Shown: one piece after another, positions 8,786 through 16,243 of the stretch
How positions within the stretch are numbered: the first letter of the stretch is position 1
How the letters are laid out: every line of letters starts with the position of its first letter
NCBI GenBank assembly: GCA_038045965.1
Contig: JBBSXD010000016.1
Span: forward strand, 1 to 34,238
Length of the DNA: 34,238 bases
Source of the DNA: ARS1285 sp038045965
GTDB lineage: Archaea > Nanobdellota > Nanobdellia > Pacearchaeales > GW2011-AR1
Reading direction: 5' to 3'
The notes under the pieces: model-generated
The model's input: the letters and a program-made list of their open reading frames with translations, nothing else
What the model was told of the DNA's origin: nothing
Databases searched by the model: none
Made by a program: the position numbers and the translations under genes

Positions 8786-10114
8786 ATGTTAAAACAAAAA
8801 ATTAAAGATATTAAGGAGGGAAAGCTTAAGGCGGTTGATAATACTAGGAATTTTTTAGATAAAATTAAAAGAGAGAATAATCAATTTAACATAGTCCTTC
8901 ATGTTAATGAGAATGCAATTAAAGATGCTAAAAAAATTGACGATAAATTAAAAGAAGGAAAAAATGTTGGCAGGCTGGCTGGATTGGGTTTTTTAGTTAA
9001 GTCAAATATTAATGTAATGAATATGATATGTAATTGTGCTTCTTTGACTTTAAAAAATTATAGGGCAGGTTATAATGCTAGTGTTATCCAAAAACTTTTA
9101 GATGAAGATGCAATTTTTTTAGGAATGACTAATATGGATGAATTTGCGTGTGGAAGTAGTGGAGAGACTAGTGCTTATGGAATATGTAAGAATCCTAAAG
9201 TTTTAGATAGAATTCCTGGAGGAAGTAGTAGCGGGAGTGCAGCAGGAGTAGCTGCTGGTTTTTGTGATTTCTCTTTGGGAAGTGATACGGGGGGAAGTGT
9301 AAGAAATCCCGCAAGTCATTGTGGAATCGTAGGTATAAAGCCTAGTTACGGATTCGTAAGCAGATATGGATTAATAGATATGAGTATGAGCTTAGATCAA
9401 ATAGGAGTATTGTCAAATAGCGTCGATAATTGTGAATTAGTTTTTGATATAATTAAAGGAAAAGATAAGTATGATGCTGTGAGCAGAGATTTTAATGTTA
9501 AAGAATTTGATTTTAAGAAGATTAAAATAGGAATATTAGAAATGAATGCAGATAAAAAAATATGGGAGAAAATTAATTCTAAAGTGGACGATGTTTGTAA
9601 TTTAAATAAATGGAAGAGAGATAATATTACTTTAAAATATATGGATCTTGGAATTCAGACATATTATCCAATTGTTTATACAGAATTTTTTTCTGGTACT
9701 AGAAAATTTGATGGCAGAAAATATGGTTTAAAAATAGAGGATAGTTGTGGAGAAGAAGTTCTAAGAAGGATTTTAGGAGGAAAAGAAATCACTAAATCAG
9801 AATATGTTGGGAAGTATTACAGAAAAGCTTTGTCGGCGAAAAAAATTATTGAAAAAGAATTTGAAGATACTTTTAAAAATTATGAGATTTTGGTTTTACC
9901 AATGGTGCCTAGATTACCTCATAAAATTGGAGATAAAATTTCTTTTGATGATATGTATAATTATGATACTTTGAGTGTTTTGGCTAATCTAGCTGAGATT
10001 CCTGCAATTAGTATACCTTGCGGAGAAATTGATGGAGTTCCTATTGGTTTGCAGATTTTAGCTGCTAAAGGAAATGATAATAATTTATTAAAGATTGCTA
10101 AGAAATTTGAATAA
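8786..10114 (+). CDS. gatA: Asp/Glu-tRNA amidotransferase subunit A
   Basis: 442 aa from the ATG at 8786, chosen because a good Shine-Dalgarno precedes it and the protein then begins at the usual GatA N-terminal helix. GatA is the glutaminase of the amidotransferase, an amidase-signature enzyme releasing ammonia from Gln. The catalytic Ser-cisSer-Lys set is visible: Lys72 in LVKSNI, the cis-Ser near 147 in PGGSSSGSA, and the nucleophile Ser171 in GSDTGGSVRNPAS. The region EFFSGTRKFDGRKYG matches the GatA C-terminal half. Length is slightly below the usual 470-490. It ends the aspS-gatC-orf-gatA cluster; its tRNA-binding partner appears to be the GatE-type protein upstream. Confidence 0.93.
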   Translation: MLKQKIKDIKEGKLKAVDNTRNFLDKIKRENNQFNIVLHVNENAIKDAKKIDDKLKEGKNVGRLAGLGFLVKSNINVMNMICNCASLTLKNYRAGYNASVIQKLLDEDAIFLGMTNMDEFACGSSGETSAYGICKNPKVLDRIPGGSSSGSAAGVAAGFCDFSLGSDTGGSVRNPASHCGIVGIKPSYGFVSRYGLIDMSMSLDQIGVLSNSVDNCELVFDIIKGKDKYDAVSRDFNVKEFDFKKIKIGILEMNADKKIWEKINSKVDDVCNLNKWKRDNITLKYMDLGIQTYYPIVYTEFFSGTRKFDGRKYGLKIEDSCGEEVLRRILGGKEITKSEYVGKYYRKALSAKKIIEKEFEDTFKNYEILVLPMVPRLPHKIGDKISFDDMYNYDTLSVLANLAEIPAISIPCGEIDGVPIGLQILAAKGNDNNLLKIAKKFE

Positions 10115-10153
10115 TTAAGTTAATTTTAAATAACTATATTCTCTTTCAGATTT

Positions 10154-11002
10154 ATGGGTTTTAGAGATTTATTGAAAGAAAAATTGAAAGGAAAGATAGA
10201 TTTAGATTTGGATAAATTACCTACTGGTTTCCAAAGAATAGGTGATGTTATAATAATTAATTTAGATAAAAGTTTTTATGATAATAAAAAAGATATTGGG
10301 AATGCTATTTTGGAAATTTTTAAAGTTAGAAGTGTATGCAATAAATTTGGGGAAATTAAAGGGGAATTCAGAGAACCTCAAATAGAAGTTATAGCTGGTT
10401 CAGATAATACTGTTGTAACAAATATAGAGAATGGGGTAAAATACAAATTTGATATTGGGAAGATTATGTTTGCTAAGGGAAATCTAAATGAGAGAGCAAG
10501 ATATCCTAAGATTGTTAAGAAAGGAGAAATTGTTATTGATATGTTTGCAGGTATCGGATATTTTAGTTTGCCTATTGCTAAATTAAGTAATGCAGAAAAA
10601 ATTTATAGTATCGAGTTAAATCCGGTTAGTTTTAATTTTTTTAAAGAAAATATAAAATTAAATAATGTTAGCAATATTGAAGCTATTCATGGGGATAATA
10701 GAATTATTATTGATAAACTTGTTGAAGAAGGAATTAAAGCTGATAGAGTTTTAATGGGATATTTACCTCCTCCAAAGGAATTTTTACCATGGGCATTTAA
10801 AATAATAAATAAAAATGGATTTTTGCATTATGAAGATATTTTAACTGTTGGAAAAGAAGTTGAGGAATCTGAGAAAGTTATGAAAATGATCTCAAACATA
10901 GCTGAAAATTATGGATTTAAAGTAGAGTTACATCATTTGCAGGATGTAAAAAGTTATGGACCTAAAAAGCATCATTATGTTTTTGATGTTTTGGTGAAAT
11001 AA
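10154..11002 (+). CDS. taw2: Taw2-like aminocarboxypropyltransferase for wyosine synthesis
   Basis: 282 aa, Trm5/TYW2 family. These proteins modify G37 of tRNA(Phe); Taw2 moves the aminocarboxypropyl group of SAM onto the wyosine precursor. The SAM site is VIDMFAGIGYFSLPIA (127-142), with IELNP after strand 2 (153-157). The decisive motif is DRVLMGYLPPP (197-207): Trm5 methyltransferases have an Asn-x-Pro motif here, whereas TYW2/Taw2 have Gly-Tyr/Leu. The N-terminal region with FGEIKGEFREPQ fits family members. It lies 40 bp after gatA. The Taw2 versus Trm5 assignment rests on the GYLP motif. Confidence 0.85.
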   Translation: MGFRDLLKEKLKGKIDLDLDKLPTGFQRIGDVIIINLDKSFYDNKKDIGNAILEIFKVRSVCNKFGEIKGEFREPQIEVIAGSDNTVVTNIENGVKYKFDIGKIMFAKGNLNERARYPKIVKKGEIVIDMFAGIGYFSLPIAKLSNAEKIYSIELNPVSFNFFKENIKLNNVSNIEAIHGDNRIIIDKLVEEGIKADRVLMGYLPPPKEFLPWAFKIINKNGFLHYEDILTVGKEVEESEKVMKMISNIAENYGFKVELHHLQDVKSYGPKKHHYVFDVLVK

Positions 11003-11050
11003 TAAATGTAAAATAAATTGTTTAATTATTTAATCTTAAAAGATTCTAAT

Positions 11051-11179
11051 TTATTTCTTTTTTTTATTAAGTTTTCTGATTTTGGCAAGTTTAATTAATT
11101 TTTTTACTTTAGAGACCTTACTTTTTTTACTAGAACTTCTTCCTTTAAATCTCTTTTTTTTTGATTTCTTTTTTGCCAT
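11051..11179 (-). CDS. Small, very basic protein (42 aa)
   Basis: Read on the minus strand from the ATG at 11179 to the TAA at 11051. About half of the residues are Lys or Arg, with a KSKKKRFKGRSSSKK head and a LIKLAKIRKL helix near the end. Proteins of this kind often bind nucleic acid, but poly-A-rich DNA can produce such frames by chance. Support comes from a good minus-strand TATA box at 11412-11419, which would give this gene a leader of about 210 nt that is rich in stems. Confidence 0.4.
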   Translation of the reverse strand: MAKKKSKKKRFKGRSSSKKSKVSKVKKLIKLAKIRKLNKKKK

Positions 11180-11189
11180 TTTTAATTAA

Positions 11190-11390
11190 TAGGACTCGGT
11201 GAAGAAGTGCCTCAAACATTCGTTGAAATCAATCTTAACCTATCAACATACTTTAAAGGTTATCTTCTTCGAGTTATGAAAAGCTTAAGAGACACAGGTT
11301 TCGTAAAGAGAGTTATAGTCCTTTCTCTTTATTAATAGCTGAATATTTAACAGAGGCTTACATAATCACATCCTTTCCAGGACAACCGAT
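11190..11390 (-). ncRNA. Candidate structured RNA or long structured leader
   Basis: No ORF covers this stretch, and it is richer in GC and in pairing than normal spacers here. Nested helices, on + coordinates: GAAGAAG (11201-11207) with CTTCTTC (11264-11270), extended by ACTC/GAGT; inside it TAACCT (11236-11241) with AGGTTA (11257-11262); TAAAGAGA (11304-11311) with TCTCTTTA (11324-11331); a TCCT-TTCC-AGGA hairpin near 11371-11382; and long-range GCCTC (11209-11213) with GAGGC (11353-11357). A TATA box at 11412-11419 favours minus-strand transcription starting near 11390. It could be the leader of the small basic gene or a free RNA. Identity unknown. Confidence 0.4.
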
Positions 11391-11411
11391 ACGAAATTAA
11401 TGTTAAAGAAC

Positions 11412-11419
11412 TATATAAA
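11412..11419 (-). promoter_or_regulatory. TATA box for the structured RNA candidate
   Basis: On the minus strand it reads GTAAAA-TTTATATA, a BRE-like element followed by a near-consensus archaeal TATA box. Initiation would fall about 25 bases downstream, near 11390. The reverse reading could also serve metG, whose ATG is about 75 bp away. Confidence 0.45.
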
Positions 11420-11492
11420 TTTTACTCTATGTGAATTTATTTTACAATTCTAGAATAGTTAGTTTTATTAATACTTTTCTTGTTTTTAAATA

Positions 11493-13004
11493 ATGGTAAA
11501 GAAGAAATTTTATGTTACAACTCCCATATATTATCCGTCGGGGAAGCCACATATTGGTTCTGTTTATACAACAATAGCTGCTGATGTATTATCAAGATGG
11601 TATAAGCTTTTAGGATATGAAGTTTTCTTTTTGACAGGAACGGATGAACATACGAAAAAAGTTTTAGTAGAAGCAGATAAAAATGGAAAGAATGTAAATA
11701 ATTATTTAGATGAGATAACTAAAGTATTTAAGAAAACTTTTGAGAGTTTAGATATTAATTATGATAGATTTATAAGAACATCTGATGAAGATCACAAAAA
11801 ATTTGTGCAATATATTTTAAACGTTATAAATAAAAAAGGAGATATATACAAAGGAAAATATGAGGGATATTATTGCAATGAATGTGAAGATTATTATACT
11901 GAAAGAGAAGCAAGCAAATTAATTTGTCCTATTCATGGAAAAAATTTAGAGTTTTTAAAAGAAGATTCATATTTTTTTAAATTATCAAAATATAAAGATA
12001 AACTGTTAGATTTTTATGAGAAAAATCCTAATTTTATTTCTCCAGAATATAGAAGATCAGAGATAATAAATAGAGTAAAAGAAGGATTGAGAGATTTGAG
12101 TATTTCTAGAAAAGATTTAAATTGGGGAATAGAAATTCCGTTTGATAAAGAGCATAGAGTTTATGTTTGGTTTGATGCACTTAATAATTATTTAACTGGA
12201 GTAGGAGTTTTAAATGATAAAAAACTTTTTAAAAAATTTTGGCCTGCAGATTTGCATATTGTTGGAAAGGATATTTTGTGGTTTCATTCTGTTATTTGGC
12301 CTGCTATTTTAATTTCTGCAGGATATAAAATACCTAAGAAAATTTATGCTCATGGGTGGCTGACTTCTAACGATAAAAAAATTGGAAAATCATTAGGAAA
12401 TGCTGATGATATAGAAGAATTAATAAAAAAATATGGAAGTGACTCTATAAGATATTTTTTATTTAAGGTTATTCCTTTTGGAGAAGACGGAGAATATTCT
12501 GAGAAAAATTTAATAGAAAGAAATAATGAATTAGCAAATAAACTTGGGAATTTAGTAAGTAGAGTTAGTTCACTTGTTGAAAAAAAAGGAATAGAAAAAT
12601 CAAAAAATAAATTGTTTAAGAAATCTTATTTAAAGAAAATCTCTTGGCTAATAGAAAATTTAGAATTTGATAAGGCTTTGAATGAAATATTTGCTTTTGT
12701 AGATATATGCAATGAATATATTCAGAAAAAAAAGCCGTGGGATACTGGAGATCCAGAAAATTCTCTGGAATTTTCTGGCCTTCAGAAAATTCAAAATGAG
12801 AAAAGACTTTCTGAAGCAAGAAAAGTATTATATGAATTAGCAGATTCAATTAAAATTATTGCGATTTTATTATGGCCTTTTATTCCTAATACATGTGAGA
12901 AAATAGCAAAAAATTTTTCTTTTAAAATTGATTATAGTGAAATTAATAAAACTATTTCTGTTAAGAAAATAAGAAAAGAAGAGAATTTGTTTAAGAGAGT
13001 TTAA
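11493..13004 (+). CDS. metG: Methionyl-tRNA synthetase, catalytic subunit, bacterial-like
   Basis: 503 aa, class I synthetase that charges tRNA(Met). The HIGH motif is HIGS (20-23) in TPIYYPSGKPHIGSVYTTIAA. The connective peptide holds one zinc knuckle (Cys128, Cys131, Cys145, His148), and the signature KMSKS is replaced by KIGKS (296-300). VYVWFDALNNYLTG and FWPADLHIVGKDILWFH are typical of the bacterial single-knuckle type. An anticodon-binding helical domain follows, but there is no C-terminal EMAP-like tRNA-binding domain; a separate gene for that domain lies at 14484-14816. Likely an old bacterial acquisition. Confidence 0.95.
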   Translation: MVKKKFYVTTPIYYPSGKPHIGSVYTTIAADVLSRWYKLLGYEVFFLTGTDEHTKKVLVEADKNGKNVNNYLDEITKVFKKTFESLDINYDRFIRTSDEDHKKFVQYILNVINKKGDIYKGKYEGYYCNECEDYYTEREASKLICPIHGKNLEFLKEDSYFFKLSKYKDKLLDFYEKNPNFISPEYRRSEIINRVKEGLRDLSISRKDLNWGIEIPFDKEHRVYVWFDALNNYLTGVGVLNDKKLFKKFWPADLHIVGKDILWFHSVIWPAILISAGYKIPKKIYAHGWLTSNDKKIGKSLGNADDIEELIKKYGSDSIRYFLFKVIPFGEDGEYSEKNLIERNNELANKLGNLVSRVSSLVEKKGIEKSKNKLFKKSYLKKISWLIENLEFDKALNEIFAFVDICNEYIQKKKPWDTGDPENSLEFSGLQKIQNEKRLSEARKVLYELADSIKIIAILLWPFIPNTCEKIAKNFSFKIDYSEINKTISVKKIRKEENLFKRV

Positions 13005-13028
13005 ATATATAATTTTCTTTTTCTTATT

Positions 13029-13730
13029 ATGAATATTAAAGGAAAAATTGTGATTATTACTGGAGGATCCAGTGGAATTGGAGAATCGATAGCAAAACTT
13101 TTTATAAATAATGGGGCAAGAGTTATTGTTTTTGGATTGCATAAACCAAATTATAAATCAGAATTTTATAAGGTTGATATTTCTAATGAAGAAGAGATAA
13201 AAGAGGCTTTAGAAAAAATACCTAAAATAGATATTTTGATTAATAATGCTGGAATTGCAAAAATTTTAAGTATCGAAGAAACTACAACTGAAATTTTTGA
13301 TGAGATATTTAATATAAATTTTAAAGGTGTTTTTTGGATGTGCAGATATTCCTTGCCAAAACTTAAAGAAGGAAGCTGTATAATTAATGTTAGTTCAATT
13401 GCTGGAATAAAAAGTTTTGCAAATTATGGAGCTTACTGTGCCTCTAAATCAGCGGTTATTAGTTTTACTAAAACCTTGGCTTTAGAACTTTCATCTAAAA
13501 AAATTAGAGCTAATGCTATTGCTCCAGGAATAATTGATACTACTATATTTTCTAAGATGATGCCTTCAGAAAAAGAAAGAAAAAGTCAGCTAAAGGAATG
13601 GATGGAAGAAGTTCCTCTTAAAAGATTTGGAAAACCAGATGAAATTGCTCATGCAGTTTTATTTCTTGTTGAAAATGATTTTACAAATGGGGTTGTTCTT
13701 ACAGTTGATGGTGGGGAGTCTACTGTTTAA
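13029..13730 (+). CDS. Short-chain dehydrogenase/reductase, FabG-like
   Basis: 233 aa, the normal length for a classical SDR. It shows the TGGSSGIG cofactor loop (10-17), NNAG (73-76), the catalytic Ser in INVSSIAG and the YxxxK pair in YGAYCASKSA, then PGIIDT after strand 6 and a VDGGE end. It should reduce or oxidise a small alcohol/ketone with NAD(P)H. The loop after strand 2 is GLHKP with no obvious acidic residue, which leans towards NADPH. The substrate cannot be told; the 24-bp gap after metG suggests read-through transcription. Confidence 0.9.
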   Translation: MNIKGKIVIITGGSSGIGESIAKLFINNGARVIVFGLHKPNYKSEFYKVDISNEEEIKEALEKIPKIDILINNAGIAKILSIEETTTEIFDEIFNINFKGVFWMCRYSLPKLKEGSCIINVSSIAGIKSFANYGAYCASKSAVISFTKTLALELSSKKIRANAIAPGIIDTTIFSKMMPSEKERKSQLKEWMEEVPLKRFGKPDEIAHAVLFLVENDFTNGVVLTVDGGESTV

Positions 13731-13751
13731 GTTTTATTTTTTTTTGAGAAT
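13731..13751 (+). terminator. T-run terminator between convergent genes
   Basis: A run of nine T (about 13737-13745) follows the SDR stop directly. Archaeal termination is often driven by such T tracts without a stem. A gene on the opposite strand ends at 13752. Confidence 0.4.
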
Positions 13752-14453
13752 TTAAGCAATTTTAGGAGTTTCACAGCAATATAAAGTTGTTGAACCAGGT
13801 GAATCTTTTTCTGGATCTGGTGCTCCATTATTTTCTAGATCAGTATTACAAGCTATATCACAAGCTGATTCAGCTGCACTATATATTTTACCGCCTTTGT
13901 CACATTCATTTTTATTTTCTCCATCTCCAAATATAGTGCTTGTTCCTCCATCTTCTTTAACATTTACTGTTTTTGGTATCTCACCAATACATACATTTTT
14001 ATTAGAACGATCAGGAGTGCTAAGTTCTCTACCTTTGTCTTCTCCTTTGTCTTCACATGTTTGCAAAGGATCTGTATAAATACAAGTACATTTAGAGAAT
14101 ACTCCAACAAATTTACCAGGTTTTTTTGAATGAGGGACACATTTAAAATCAATAGGGATTGCATGAGTAAGATGATTATATTCACATTTTACATTTACAA
14201 ATTTTTTTGGTGGTAAACATGTTCCAGCGATTTGAATTTCATCATTGCCAGTTGGTGTACCATAATTAGGAATATCAAATAAATTTTTTAGAGATACAAA
14301 AGGATTCTCAGTGGCTAGTCCTTCTTTTTCAGAGATTCCTTTATAAGAAAATAGATATATTCCTAAGGCAATTATTAATAATATCAGGACAATTAAAAAA
14401 ACTTGATTTTTAGTAAATTTTTTATTTACTCTCTCTCTCTCTTTCTTTTCCAT
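13752..14453 (-). CDS. Membrane-anchored Cys-rich extracellular protein, unknown
   Basis: 233 aa. A Lys/Arg-rich N-terminus precedes one transmembrane helix (about 18-36), so the body should lie outside. About a dozen Cys residues are spread through it (for example KCTCIY, CDIACN, YCCETP), which suggests disulfide bonds. Low-complexity acidic patches and Gly/Asp turns lie between them. I recognise no family. It ends close to the convergent SDR gene and starts 30 bp from the end of the gene upstream on its strand. Confidence 0.7.
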   Translation of the reverse strand: MEKKERERVNKKFTKNQVFLIVLILLIIALGIYLFSYKGISEKEGLATENPFVSLKNLFDIPNYGTPTGNDEIQIAGTCLPPKKFVNVKCEYNHLTHAIPIDFKCVPHSKKPGKFVGVFSKCTCIYTDPLQTCEDKGEDKGRELSTPDRSNKNVCIGEIPKTVNVKEDGGTSTIFGDGENKNECDKGGKIYSAAESACDIACNTDLENNGAPDPEKDSPGSTTLYCCETPKIA

Positions 14454-14483
14454 GCTGTTGCTAATCTATTATAGTTTATAAAT

Positions 14484-14816
14484 TCAACTTATTTTACTCC
14501 CTAACTCCAAGGCTCCTTCTGATTGAATAAGTTTTACTTCACTTTTATCTGCATTTGATGCAGCTAATATCATTCCATGAGATTTTATTCCCATTATTTT
14601 TTTTGGTTCTAAATTTGTAAAAACTATACATTTTTTTCCTTCAAGTTCTTCTTTTGTATAATAAGGTTTTAATCCAGCTACTAATGTCCTTGTTTCTATT
14701 CCCAAATCTATTTTTAATTTGTATAATTTATCTGAATTTTCAATTTCTTCTACTAAAATTATTTCTGCAGTTTTCAGATTTATTTTATTCCAGTCTTCAA
14801 ATTTTATATCTTTCAT
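14484..14816 (-). CDS. metG: MetRS beta subunit, EMAP/Trbp111-type tRNA-binding domain
   Basis: 110 aa, a stand-alone OB fold. LKTAEIILVEEIENSDKLYK, LGIETRTLVAGLKPYY, KCIVFTNLEPKKIMGIKS and HGMILAA are the classical blocks of the EMAP II-like domain that grips tRNA elbows non-specifically. The same domain is fused to the C-terminus of many MetRS proteins; the MetRS in this window lacks it, so this is probably its trans-acting subunit. The gene overlaps the minD-like stop by 4 bp. CsaA-like roles are an alternative. Confidence 0.9.
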   Translation of the reverse strand: MKDIKFEDWNKINLKTAEIILVEEIENSDKLYKLKIDLGIETRTLVAGLKPYYTKEELEGKKCIVFTNLEPKKIMGIKSHGMILAASNADKSEVKLIQSEGALELGSKIS

Positions 14817-15589
14817 GCTAATCCTACTGATCGTAAAATTTTTTTAATAAGTCCTATGTCAGATGAATCAGCCAAATTAATTTTATCTCCTAAAAGTTTT
14901 TTTGAAGTACTAAAATAATTTCTTGCAGACTTGCTTCTAGGATAAATATGTATAACAGCATTTTTTAATGATTGGGATTTTTTAATTGATTCATCCTCGG
15001 GTATTATTCCTAATATGGGTATTTCAAGCATGTCTCTTATGTTTGGAATTGACATTTCGTAAGATTTCCCACTATATCTTGTTAGAATTAATCCAGTAAT
15101 TAATTTTCCTTTTTCTTCAGCTAATTTAATTGTTTTTAAAGCATCAGTTACTGCAGACATTTCAGGATTTGTTACAATTATTATTTCATCACAGGAGTCT
15201 ATAGCTGCTCTGGCTTCTTCTCCAAGTCCTGCTGCAGAATCTATTAAAATATAGTCTGCTATTTTTTTTATTTTTTTTATTAGTTCTGGGAGTTTGTTGT
15301 AATTTATTTTTTCTGTTTCTCTTAAAGATAATGAAGCAGGCATTACTTTTGTTCCTGATTCGTGCTGGTATATTGCATCTTCAAATCTTATGGGATTATT
15401 TAAAACATGATTAAGTGTAATAGGGACTATTGGAGTTCCTAAATGGATGCCTACATTTGGAGTTGTTAAATTGGCGTCGACTAAAATTACATTTTCCCCC
15501 AAGTAATTGAGAGATGCTGCAAGATTAATAGCAGTAGTTGTTTTTCCTACGCCTCCTTTTCCAGATATAATAGTATATACTTTTGTCAT
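14813..15589 (-). CDS. minD: MinD/ParA-family ATPase
   Basis: 258 aa. The deviant Walker A SGKGGVGKTT (9-18), the switch I-like DANLTTPNVG and the Walker B-like YILIDSAAGLGEEA place it in the MinD branch of the SIMIBI ATPases. Such proteins dimerise on ATP and position partners on membranes or other polymers. The family version here ends in a basic helix (residues 250-258, KKILRSVGL) that could be a weak membrane-targeting sequence. No MinC/MinE partner is nearby, as is usual in archaea. It overlaps the MetRS-beta gene by 4 bp. Confidence 0.9.
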   Translation of the reverse strand: MTKVYTIISGKGGVGKTTTAINLAASLNYLGENVILVDANLTTPNVGIHLGTPIVPITLNHVLNNPIRFEDAIYQHESGTKVMPASLSLRETEKINYNKLPELIKKIKKIADYILIDSAAGLGEEARAAIDSCDEIIIVTNPEMSAVTDALKTIKLAEEKGKLITGLILTRYSGKSYEMSIPNIRDMLEIPILGIIPEDESIKKSQSLKNAVIHIYPRSKSARNYFSTSKKLLGDKINLADSSDIGLIKKILRSVGLA

Positions 15590-15639
15590 ATTTAACAGTA
15601 TGTAATAATTTTATGTATTTTTAAATTTTGTTAATAATA

Positions 15640-16107
15640 TTATTTATTTAAAATATATTTTTTTATAAAAGTAATAAAATTTTCTTGGATTTCTGCATAT
15701 TCTTTTAGTTTGTCTAGATTTATTGCAATTTCTTCTCCTTTATATGTAACTCTTAGACAAACTCCTTTTCTAAATTCATTTTCTTTAGTTTTTTTAAGTA
15801 CGTCTATTAATTTAAATAATTGATATTCTTCTAGAGCAATAGTTATAGCTTTTTCTTTAGAAAAAGTCTCTTTTATTAAATCTATTTTTAATTTTGGAGC
15901 TTCTGGAATTTTTTTAATTAATTTTTTCTTTTTTGCTTTTTCTAATAATTCGTCAAAAGCATAATCCATCATAATTTTCCATCTTTTTATTAAATTTATC
16001 ATAACATCACATGTTTTAGTATATTTCATACTTACATAAAGAAGATGATCTGCACTTATTTTTTCTTTTATAATCTTTTCTAATATTTCAGACATTTTAT
16101 AACTCAT
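15640..16107 (-). CDS. Hypothetical helical protein
   Basis: 155 aa, largely helical in the first 60 residues (an EKISADHLLYVSMKYTKTC helix, then a Trp-containing helix) with a short KGEEIAINLDKL beta-hairpin-like segment near the C-terminus. No membrane segment. The start could be the ATG at 16107 or Met5. I do not recognise a family; a HEPN-like four-helix arrangement is conceivable, but no Rx4-6H motif is present. It lies between cdc48 and the minD-like gene, same strand, with about 50 bp on the minD side. Confidence 0.6.
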   Translation of the reverse strand: MSYKMSEILEKIIKEKISADHLLYVSMKYTKTCDVMINLIKRWKIMMDYAFDELLEKAKKKKLIKKIPEAPKLKIDLIKETFSKEKAITIALEEYQLFKLIDVLKKTKENEFRKGVCLRVTYKGEEIAINLDKLKEYAEIQENFITFIKKYILNK

Positions 16108-16243
16108 ATTTTAATCTAATTAGTAGCTCTAAAAATTAGAAAAGGGAATTTTCTATATAAGATTATTGTATATATAAATCTTTTCAAATTTTTTTTGATT
16201 TTAGAAATACTTAATTTTTTTATTATTATTACTTAATAGTGAT

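Noticed and set aside
10154..11002. Trm5 tRNA(m1G37) methyltransferase
   Set aside because: The MGYLP motif replaces the Asn-x-Pro motif expected in Trm5.
11336..11361. RNase P RNA on the plus strand
   Set aside because: TAGCTGAAT and ACAGAGGCTTAC recall conserved regions IV and V, and AAGTGCC could form a short P4, but the GGAAAGUCC-type region I is not intact, no P3 hairpin precedes it, and the better promoter lies on the other strand.
13897..14185. Overlapping frames within the Cys-rich protein gene
   Set aside because: They are shadows of the longer minus-strand gene, with no start signals or plausible composition.
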